Shown: positions 58,400-64,000 of the stretch, one piece after another
Layout: each line of letters opens with the position of its first letter
Numbering within the stretch: position 1 is the first letter of the stretch
Assembly (NCBI RefSeq): GCF_027947595.1
Contig: NZ_CP116257.1
Span: 62,001-126,000 of the forward strand
Direction: 5' to 3'
Length of the DNA: 64,000 nt
Source of the DNA: Streptomyces lienomycini
GTDB taxonomy: Bacteria; Actinomycetota; Actinomycetes; Streptomycetales; Streptomycetaceae
Notes under the pieces: generated by a model
Seen by the model: only the letters and a program-made list of their open reading frames with translations
Told to the model about the DNA's origin: nothing
The model's database searches: none
Position numbers and translations under genes: made by a program

Positions 58400-59647
58400 T
58401 CAGGGCGACGCCCACAGCTCGGGGCCGCGGGCCCGGACCCGGTCGGTGATCCGTCGCAGCAGTGCGTCGCCGGACACGCGGCCCGGCCGGCGGCCGTCGC
58501 GCAGGCGCACGTCGACCAGGTCGCCGCCCTCCGCCTCCCGCGCGCCGATCACCGCCTGGTACGGCGCCCTGCGCGCCGCCCGGACCCGGGCGCCCAGGCT
58601 GCCGCGGTCCGGAGCGGCGACCTCGGCGCGCAGACCCCGGGCCACCGCCTGACGCACCAGGGCGTACGCCCGGTCCGCCTGCGCCTCGGCGACCGGCAGC
58701 ACCACCAGCTGCACGGGGGCCAGCCACGCCGGGAACGCGCCGCCGTGCGCCTCGATCAGGTGGGCGACCGCGCGTTCCACGCTGCCGATGACGCTGCGGT
58801 GCACCATGACCGGGCGGTGCCCGGCGCCGTCGGGGCCGGTGTAGCGCAGGCCGAAGCGTTCGGGCTGGTGGAAGTCGATCTGGACGGTGGAGAGGGTGGA
58901 CTCCCGTCCGGCGGCGTCCGCGATCTGCACGTCGATCTTGGGGCCGTAGAAGGCGGCCTCGCCCTCCACCGCCTCGTACGGCAGTCCGTCCAGGGCCTCG
59001 CGGAGCAGCGCGGTGGAGCGCCGCCACAGCTCCGGATCGGCGACGTACTTCCCGCCGGTCCCCGGCAGGGACAGGCGGTAGCGGGCGGCCCGGACGCCGA
59101 GGTCGGCGTGGGCGCGGCGGATGAGCCCGAGGGCGGCGCGGGCCTCGGCGGCGGCCTGGCCGGGCGCGCAGAAGACGTGGGCGTCGTTGAGGTGGACGGC
59201 CCGTACGCGGGTCAGTCCGCCGAGCACCCCGGAGGGCTCGGAGCGGTACATGGCGCCCAGCTCGGCGATCCGCAGCGGCAGCTCCCGGTAGCTGCGGGCG
59301 CGGGAGCGGTAGACGAGGGCGTGGTGGGGGCAGAGGCTGGGGCGCAGCACGACCTCCTCGGCGCCCAGCCGCATCGGCGGGAACATGTCGTCCCGGTAGT
59401 GCTCCCAGTGGCCCGAGATCTCGTACAGCTCGCGTTTGCCGAGGACGGGGGAGTGGACGTGCCGGTAGCCGGCCACGCGCTCCGCCTCGCGGACGTACTC
59501 CTCCAGGGTGTGCCGGAGGACCTCGCCGTCGGGCAGCCAGTACGGCAGGCCCGCGCCCATCAGCGGGTCGGTGCCGAACAGCGCCAGTTCGCGGCCGAGC
59601 CGCCGGTGGTCGTGGTCGGGCAGGTGGTGCCGGTCGCGTTCTCGCAC
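58400..59647 (-). CDS. thrS: Threonyl-tRNA synthetase, short form without TGS/editing domains
   Basis: A 415-aa class II synthetase holding only the catalytic core and the anticodon domain. The catalytic zinc ligands are Cys in LRPSLCPHHALVY, His in NDAHVFC and His in VMVHRSVIGSVERAVAHLIE; motif 2 is MYRSEPSG. The N-terminal TGS and Ser-tRNA editing domains (about 240 residues) are absent. From memory S. coelicolor has a second thrS like this, apart from the full-length one. It may be a stress- or antibiotic-tolerant backup enzyme, with higher mischarging risk. GTG after GAGGAG. Its 5' region has a hairpin and a leader-peptide-like frame. Confidence 0.9.
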   Translation of the reverse strand: MRERDRHHLPDHDHRRLGRELALFGTDPLMGAGLPYWLPDGEVLRHTLEEYVREAERVAGYRHVHSPVLGKRELYEISGHWEHYRDDMFPPMRLGAEEVVLRPSLCPHHALVYRSRARSYRELPLRIAELGAMYRSEPSGVLGGLTRVRAVHLNDAHVFCAPGQAAAEARAALGLIRRAHADLGVRAARYRLSLPGTGGKYVADPELWRRSTALLREALDGLPYEAVEGEAAFYGPKIDVQIADAAGRESTLSTVQIDFHQPERFGLRYTGPDGAGHRPVMVHRSVIGSVERAVAHLIEAHGGAFPAWLAPVQLVVLPVAEAQADRAYALVRQAVARGLRAEVAAPDRGSLGARVRAARRAPYQAVIGAREAEGGDLVDVRLRDGRRPGRVSGDALLRRITDRVRARGPELWASP

Positions 59648-59689
59648 AGCGGTCTCCTCGGAACGGTCCGCAGGACGGGCACCACGCGA

Positions 59690-59721
59690 CGAAGCCCCGG
59701 GGCGCTCGCCCCGGGGCTTCG
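59690..59721 (-). terminator. Attenuator-like hairpin in the leader of thrS
   Basis: Perfect 15-bp stem CGAAGCCCCGGGGCG / CGCCCCGGGGCTTCG with a 2-base centre. In the thrS direction it lies between the leader frame stop (59738) and the thrS start (59647), 43 bp before the GTG, where it would stop transcription unless prevented. No upstream gene needs a terminator in this orientation, except possibly the DUF6479 gene at 59865. Confidence 0.65.
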
Positions 59722-59737
59722 GACTTCTGGTCAGCAG

Positions 59738-59794
59738 TCAGCGCGCCGGGACGTTCCCCGGCGTCGTCATCGAGAACGGACGGGCGCGCTTCAT
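59738..59794 (-). CDS. Possible leader peptide of thrS with tandem Thr codons
   Basis: An 18-codon frame MKRARPFSMTTPGNVPAR with adjacent ACG ACG Thr codons, ending 17 bases before the attenuator-like stem. No ribosome site precedes the ATG, but TACCGT ends 7 bases upstream (59802-59807, reverse strand) and could be a -10 for a leaderless mRNA. The design matches amino-acid attenuation, in which stalling at Thr codons prevents the terminator. Two Thr codons is a small number, so chance is possible. Confidence 0.4.
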   Translation of the reverse strand: MKRARPFSMTTPGNVPAR

Positions 59795-59864
59795 GGGGGC
59801 GACGGTACGCGGGGCCGGACCGCGGACGCGAGCGGATTTCCGCCTCCGGCCCCGGACGGGCGGC

Positions 59865-60239
59865 TCAGACGTGTCCGGGCCCGCCGCTGCCGAAGGCACC
59901 GCTGGACCCCGGCAGCCAGCGGCGGCGCTTCTGGTCCTCACCGCGGCGGCTGCCCGAGTGGTGCAGCTCGTAGGGCATGAGGCGAGGGCTGCCGTCCTCG
60001 TGCAGCGGGATCTCGTCGGGTTCCCGCATCTCCCGTTCCTCGTGGACGGGGCCGGTGGCGGGGAGATGGGGCTGTTCGTCGGCGCGGGGGCGGGCGGGTT
60101 CCCGGTCCATGACACGCATGCCCGTGCGCACGGCCCAGATCAGCGCGCCGGCGATCACCAGCCCGATGACGAAGACCACCAACACTGTGAGGCCGCCGTC
60201 CAGGGGCGCGGCCAGCAGTACATACGTTGCCGTACTCAT
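59865..60239 (-). CDS. DUF6479-type membrane protein
   Basis: A 124-aa protein: one membrane helix (GGLTVLVVFVIGLVIAGALI) and a soluble tail with RTGMRVMDREPARPRADEQP, then HEEREMREPDEIPLHEDGSP and LMPYELHHS, the conserved DUF6479 signature. Common in Streptomyces, function unknown. ATG at 60239 begins MSTATYVLL. A GGGTAC hexamer 12 bases upstream (60251-60256) recalls a sigma-B-type -10, but no -35 partner is clear. Confidence 0.82.
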   Translation of the reverse strand: MSTATYVLLAAPLDGGLTVLVVFVIGLVIAGALIWAVRTGMRVMDREPARPRADEQPHLPATGPVHEEREMREPDEIPLHEDGSPRLMPYELHHSGSRRGEDQKRRRWLPGSSGAFGSGGPGHV

Positions 60240-60396
60240 GTTCTGATTATGTACCCCCGAATGGGATAAAGCGCCTGATATGTCCGCCTGAAATGTCCCG
60301 GTGTGGGTCTCTGTGCAGGTCTCTGTGCCTGTTCCGGTGATTGAGGGGGGCCGGGGTCTGGTACCCGCCCCGCGACGCCGGTGGAAGGAGCGCCCC

Positions 60397-62124
60397 ATGA
60401 ACGCGCCGTTGACGGCGGACGCCCGGGAGCACGGCCTGGCCGGGGACGGCGCCGTGGACGACCGGCCGGCCCTGCAGGAACTGGTGGACGCGCTGGGCGA
60501 CGCGACCGCCGCGGACGGGCGGCCGCGCACCGTGCGGGTGCCCGCCGGGCGGTACGTGGTCCGGGACCGGCCGGTGCTCTGGCGCAGCGGCGTCTCGCTG
60601 GTCGGCGCCGGACGCGGCGCGACCTGCTTCGAGCTCTCCAACCCCGGCGCCCCCACCCGGCCGGTGCCGCTGGCCTGGTTCACCACCGCGCAGCACGGCG
60701 CCGGACGCGACCACCGCATCGCCGACGTCACCTTCGCCCACTTCGAGATCGACGGCTCACGGGTGGTGACCGAGGAGTACGACGTCCTGGCCAAGGGGCT
60801 CGGTCTGCAGTACGTGCTGCGGGGACGTTTCAGCGACCTCTGGATCCACGACACCGCCGCGACCGGGTTCGGCTGCGACTTCCTCCAGGACACCGTGGTG
60901 GAGGGCGTACTGGCGGAGCGGTGCGGGCGGCAGGACCCCGGCGAGAAGATGGGCGGCGCCGGCATCGGGATCGGGGTCGGCGGGTGGGGGCCGGTCGAAC
61001 GGCTGGCGGTGACCGACTGCACCGCGCGCGGCAACGGCACCAACGGCATCTTCCTCGAACTCCAGCAGGAGGACTGGGTCCCGCCCCGCGGCATCCGCGT
61101 CACCGCCTGCCACGCCGAGGACAACCGGTACGGCGTCTCCGACTGGGGCGCCGACGGCCTCCTGGTCACCGGTTGCACGATGCTCGGCAACCGCGTCGCC
61201 GGGTTCGACGTGTCGGCGCAGGGCACCACGCGCGTCGGCGGGCGCGGCGGCATCGTCACCGGGTGCGTGATCGACGGCAACGCGGGCGACGGGATCGCGG
61301 TCGGCAACACGCCCGGGCCGTACGGCTTCCGCGGCAACCGGGTGAGCAACAACGGCCGGTACGGCTACTGGGAGCACAACCTCTCCGGCGGCGACCAGGA
61401 GCCCGCCACGGACATCGTCCTGGAGTCCAACGACGTCCACGACAACGCCCTGGACGGCATCCGCGTCGACGCCCCGCTGCACGAGCCCGCGATCTTCGGC
61501 AACCGCGTCCGCGACAACGGCCGCCGCGCCGCTGCGGCGACGCGGGGCGGCGGCGAGGGCGTCCACTGCGGGCCGCTGACCCTGACCGACGAGCGGGCCG
61601 ACTGGCTCCCGGGCGGCCACCGGGGCAAGGAACTGACGGTCGGCGGCCCCGCCGCGGAGGCCCCGCCCGGGGGCACCACCGACAGCGGCGCCGGAAGCAC
61701 CACCGGCACCGGCCGTACGACCGACCACGACGGCGACCACGACGGCACCCGCACCGCCGAGGTCACCGCCGTGGTGACCGACAACACCGCCACCGAGCTG
61801 ACCCTCGCTCCCGTGCGCCCCGGAGCCGACACCGCCTGGCCCGGCGGCACCCCCGGGGCGGGCACCGCCTACCGCCTGCCGGACTCCCCGGCCCCGCGTG
61901 CCGGTCTCACCGCGGCCGCCGCCGTGACCCACCCGTACGTCCACGGCAACCGCGTCCGCGACGACGGGCACCCCCGCACCCAGATCCACGCCGTGTGGAT
62001 CGCCGACGAGGCCACCTGGTCCGGCGGCCGGGTCTCCGGCAACGACTTCGGCGGCAACGCCTCGGCGTCGACCCGCTTCGACTCGGCGCCCAGCGGCGGG
62101 CGCTGGCGGGACAACGCGGGCTGA
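60397..62124 (+). CDS. Right-handed parallel beta-helix protein (pectate lyase-like fold)
   Basis: A 575-aa protein without signal peptide. It starts with the pectate-lyase-superfamily opening (DAREHGLAGDGAVDDRPALQ, then RTVRVPAGRYVV) and then has many helix turns with Asn-ladder-like NGTNGIFLELQQ, GNRVSNNGRYGYWEHN and DNALDGIRVDAP. An inserted Thr/Asp/His-rich segment (about 425-480: TTDSGAGSTTGTGRTTDHDG) interrupts the helix. Likely acts on polysaccharide, or is a structural/phage-derived repeat protein; catalytic residues are not obvious. ATG follows GGAAGGAG. Confidence 0.82.
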   Translation: MNAPLTADAREHGLAGDGAVDDRPALQELVDALGDATAADGRPRTVRVPAGRYVVRDRPVLWRSGVSLVGAGRGATCFELSNPGAPTRPVPLAWFTTAQHGAGRDHRIADVTFAHFEIDGSRVVTEEYDVLAKGLGLQYVLRGRFSDLWIHDTAATGFGCDFLQDTVVEGVLAERCGRQDPGEKMGGAGIGIGVGGWGPVERLAVTDCTARGNGTNGIFLELQQEDWVPPRGIRVTACHAEDNRYGVSDWGADGLLVTGCTMLGNRVAGFDVSAQGTTRVGGRGGIVTGCVIDGNAGDGIAVGNTPGPYGFRGNRVSNNGRYGYWEHNLSGGDQEPATDIVLESNDVHDNALDGIRVDAPLHEPAIFGNRVRDNGRRAAAATRGGGEGVHCGPLTLTDERADWLPGGHRGKELTVGGPAAEAPPGGTTDSGAGSTTGTGRTTDHDGDHDGTRTAEVTAVVTDNTATELTLAPVRPGADTAWPGGTPGAGTAYRLPDSPAPRAGLTAAAAVTHPYVHGNRVRDDGHPRTQIHAVWIADEATWSGGRVSGNDFGGNASASTRFDSAPSGGRWRDNAG

Positions 62125-62142
62125 CGGGGCGGGCCCGCCCCG

Positions 62143-63021
62143 TCAGGGCGCGCGCAGGGCGTCCACCACGATGCGGGCCGCGGTGCCGATCACCGCGTCC
62201 GCCGCCGGGAGCACCGCCGCGGTGTGGGCGGTGCGGGTGAAGACGGCCACGGCGTAGCGGCCGCCGTCGGGGTACTCGACGACGCCGACCTCGTTGCGCA
62301 GGGTCGGCAGGCTGCCGGTCTTGCCGGCCACGTGGACGTCGTCGAAGGGGAAACCCGAGGCCAGGCGGTGCGGCCACACCTGGAGGCCCATGATCCGGCG
62401 CATCGCGGCGCCGTACTCGGGCGGGCAGGCCTCGTCGCGCCACAGGGCGGTGAGCAGGCGGGTCATGTCCCGGGGGGTGCTGCGGTTGGTGCGGGCCGGG
62501 TCCAGGGCGCGCAGCCGGGTGATGACGTGCGGGTCGGTCAGTGCCCGGGCACCGTCGGGCCCGGCGTCCTCGCGCATGGTGCCCAGCATCTCGCCGAAGC
62601 CGTACACCGCCCGCGTCCGGGTGAGGCCGAGCCGGGCCGCGGTGCGGTTGACGGCGTCCAGGCCGACCCGGCGCAGCAGCAGGTCGGCGGCGGTGTTGTC
62701 GCTGACGGACATCATCAGGAACGCGGCGTCGCGCAGGGACAGCCGGACCGGGTCGAGCATGGCCGCGAGCCCCGTCGGCCCCGGGGTGCGTCCGGCGGGC
62801 GGGCAGTCCACCTGCTCGGTGAGGTCGAGCGCCCCGGCCGCCGCCAGTTCGTGCAGCGTCACGAGGACACACACCTTGTGGACACTGGCCGTGCACACCG
62901 GCTGGTCCGCCCCCGACCCGACCTGCGCCCCCGAGTCGATGTCCACGCCGTGCACCCAGCCGGTGACCCCCGCGTCGGCGAAGGCGGCGTCCAGCCGGGC
63001 GACGGTGGCGGTGTCGGTCAT
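62143..63021 (-). CDS. Class A beta-lactamase-like serine hydrolase
   Basis: A 292-aa enzyme with SxxK (SVHK, Ser46-Lys49), SDN (107-109) and KTG (234-236), the class A triad of motifs. No signal peptide precedes the catalytic Ser, so as written it is cytoplasmic, unlike true secreted beta-lactamases; a Glu166-type general base is not clear. This could make it a non-resistance serine esterase or amidase. Its start overlaps a duplicated mini-ORF (ATGA) and a LysR gene lies upstream on the same strand. Confidence 0.85.
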   Translation of the reverse strand: MTDTATVARLDAAFADAGVTGWVHGVDIDSGAQVGSGADQPVCTASVHKVCVLVTLHELAAAGALDLTEQVDCPPAGRTPGPTGLAAMLDPVRLSLRDAAFLMMSVSDNTAADLLLRRVGLDAVNRTAARLGLTRTRAVYGFGEMLGTMREDAGPDGARALTDPHVITRLRALDPARTNRSTPRDMTRLLTALWRDEACPPEYGAAMRRIMGLQVWPHRLASGFPFDDVHVAGKTGSLPTLRNEVGVVEYPDGGRYAVAVFTRTAHTAAVLPAADAVIGTAARIVVDALRAP

Positions 63022-63275
63022 GACCAGGCCTCCGGTGCCGGGCGGGTACGGGGGCCCACCGGGCGGGTCGGCGGCCGGGGGGCCACTGGCCGTCCCGCAG
63101 CCCTGTGGTGGGTCGCGGCTGGGTGGCCGGTGGTGGGCGCGGTCGGCCGGGGCGCCGGTGGCGGGGCGGGGACGGCGGTGTCGGTCATGACCGGACCTCC
63201 GGCGCCGGGCGGGTACGGGGGCCCACCAGGCGGGCCGGCGGCCGGGGGCCCACTGGCCGTCCCGGAGCCCTGTGA
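63012..63275. repeat. 167-bp-spaced direct duplication of the beta-lactamase start region
   Basis: About 97 bp at 63012-63108 are repeated at 63179-63275 with roughly 90 percent identity, including the ATG, the upstream GGAGGCCT/GGAGGTCC site and the Pro/Arg-coding stretch. The copying has created in-frame mini-ORFs that end on the next ATG. Confidence 0.85.
63018..63188 (-). CDS. Mini-ORF 2, duplicated leader before the beta-lactamase
   Basis: A 56-codon frame beginning MTDTAVPAPPPAPRPTAPTT, the first five residues identical to the beta-lactamase start, and ending TRPAPEAWS with its TGA overlapping the beta-lactamase ATG. GGAGGTCC precedes it. Pro/Arg-rich with no fold expected. Possibly a coupling leader, possibly a by-product of the duplication. 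Confidence 0.4.
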   Translation of the reverse strand: MTDTAVPAPPPAPRPTAPTTGHPAATHHRAAGRPVAPRPPTRPVGPRTRPAPEAWS

Positions 63276-63331
63276 GGTGGCGCGGTCGGCCGGGGCGCCC
63301 GGGGTGGGGCGGGGGCGTTGGGGGCGGTCAT
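63185..63331 (-). CDS. Mini-ORF 1 between LysR and the second mini-ORF
   Basis: A 48-codon frame MTAPNAPAPPRAPRPTAPPH ending TRPAPEVRS. It starts on the LysR stop (ATGA) and stops on the next mini-ORF's ATG (ATGA). Similar in composition and C-terminus to mini-ORF 2, so both derive from one duplicated unit. Coding status uncertain. Confidence 0.4.
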   Translation of the reverse strand: MTAPNAPAPPRAPRPTAPPHRAPGRPVGPRPPARLVGPRTRPAPEVRS

Positions 63332-64000
63332 AGCCAGTACTCCGATGCCGGGCGAAGGTGCAGTGGCCGGGAGGGGGTCTCGGAGTGGGCGCCGGCCGTG
63401 GTGCGCAGGGCGTGGGTGGCCGCGTCCGCGAAGGCGCCGACGGCGGCGTCGCCGCGGCCCTTGGGCCAGGCCGCGGAGTGCCGCCAGGCGGGCGCGGCCC
63501 CGGCCAGCGGGCGCCAGACCAGGTCCTGGTCGCCGGGGGTCACGAGCCGGGTGTCGCGGGGGCCGAGGGCGACGGCCCCGGAGGACAGGACCAGTCCGCG
63601 GACGAAACTCGCGCCCTGCCCGTGCCGTACGGCGGCGGGCGTGTAGCCGCCCCGGGCGCAGGCGGTGAGCAGGTCGTCGTAGACCGCGGGGGCGTCGGCG
63701 CGCGGGAAGAGGACCAGGTCGTAGCCGGTGAGGGCGGCGAGCGGCACCTGAGCCAGCTCCGTCTGCGGGGCGCCGCGCGGCAGCAGGACGCCGAGGTCGC
63801 GGCGGAGCACCGGGCCCAGTTCCAGGCCGGTGACGTCGCACGGGTGGTGGATGAGGCCGACGTCCAGCTCGTGCGCGGCGAACCCGGCGAGCTGCTGGGC
63901 GGTGGTCAGTTCGTGCAGCTCCAGTTCGAGACCGGCGTGCCGGTGCCGGAAGTCGGCCAGCAGCGCGGCGACGGTCTCGCCGGAGATGTCGGGGGACAGG
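63328..64000 (-). CDS. LysR-type regulator, C-terminal part (window cuts the N-terminus)
   Basis: The effector-binding domain of a LysR regulator: ISGETVAALLADFRHRHAGL, LELHELTTAQQLAGFAAHEL, DVGLIHP, then LRRDLGVLLPRGAP and a final APAWRHSAAWPKGRGDAAVG. The HTH lies beyond base 64000. It precedes the beta-lactamase-like gene in the same direction, separated by two coupled mini-ORFs, so it may control that gene, although LysR regulators are usually divergent from their targets. Confidence 0.88.
   Translation of the reverse strand, partial: LSPDISGETVAALLADFRHRHAGLELELHELTTAQQLAGFAAHELDVGLIHHPCDVTGLELGPVLRRDLGVLLPRGAPQTELAQVPLAALTGYDLVLFPRADAPAVYDDLLTACARGGYTPAAVRHGQGASFVRGLVLSSGAVALGPRDTRLVTPGDQDLVWRPLAGAAPAWRHSAAWPKGRGDAAVGAFADAATHALRTTAGAHSETPSRPLHLRPASEYWL

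Noticed and set aside
59648..59690. Full T-box riboswitch before thrS
   Set aside because: Only a TGGTGCC-like core is visible, with one change from the consensus; no specifier stem with a Thr codon in the expected loop could be drawn by hand. Kept only as an alternative inside the attenuator finding.
60251..60256. Sigma-B-type promoter (GGGTAC) before the DUF6479 gene
   Set aside because: The -10 hexamer fits but no GTTT-type -35 lies at 14-16 bases, so I do not call a promoter.

Overview
The window comes from a very GC-rich actinomycete chromosome, almost certainly Streptomyces. The reasons are strong G/C at third codon positions, frequent GTG starts with GGAGG-type ribosome sites, ATGA start/stop overlaps, and families typical of the genus (bacterial proteasome activator, XRE/DUF397 pairs, SpoIIE phosphatases, PASTA kinase, DUF6458 and DUF6479 proteins). 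A near-perfect parS site just upstream of aspS suggests the window lies fairly close to oriC. From memory the order of conserved genes matches, in reverse, the SCO3778 to SCO382x part of the S. coelicolor core; I could not check this. I see no rRNA, tRNA, CRISPR array, insertion sequence or integrase.

Left third (1-33.9 kb), mostly core genes: a K+ channel (5' end cut off), a DrrA/DrrB-type ABC exporter, a quinone oxidoreductase, a frameshifted anchored surface protein, the proteasome activator Bpa, two divergent Ser/Thr kinases, a flavin-binding protein and a DevR-like response regulator. Then come a branched-chain 2-oxoacid dehydrogenase operon (E1 alpha, E1 beta, E2), a lone phage-antirepressor-like gene, a GntR/DUF1648 operon, a K15-type DD-peptidase, a GntR/MFS pair, a maleylpyruvate isomerase family protein, a nitrilase, small proteins, an M18 aminopeptidase, an acyl-CoA dehydrogenase, an SseB-like protein, a pirin, an AI-2E transporter, a SpoIIE phosphatase and aspS.

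Middle (34.0-39.5 kb), an accessory-looking block between aspS and a lipoprotein gene: a three-gene coupled module (DUF6932-like nucleotidyltransferase, unknown 311-aa protein, unknown 83-aa protein), a winged-helix/zinc-ribbon regulator, an anti-sigma-type ATPase, an XRE/DUF397 pair and a HigB/HigA-like toxin-antitoxin pair.

Right part (39.5-64 kb): a lipoprotein whose body resembles phage tail-tube (gp19) proteins, a PH-domain protein, metG, a TerF-like VWA protein, a Tat-exported PhoX-type phosphatase behind a PHO box, several membrane proteins, a membrane SpoIIE phosphatase, an HTH-TPR regulator divergent from a small secreted peptide (RRNPP-like layout), an ANTAR regulator with a partial duplication, a GH13 glucosidase, a nucleoside hydrolase, a short second threonyl-tRNA synthetase with an attenuator-like leader, a DUF6479 protein, a beta-helix protein, and a LysR / duplicated mini-ORFs / class A beta-lactamase string cut by the window end.

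Three genes (near 4.26, 51.61 and 54.77 kb) each need exactly one extra base in a G/C run to restore an open, sensible protein. This points to assembly indels or young pseudogenes and matters for anyone using this sequence.
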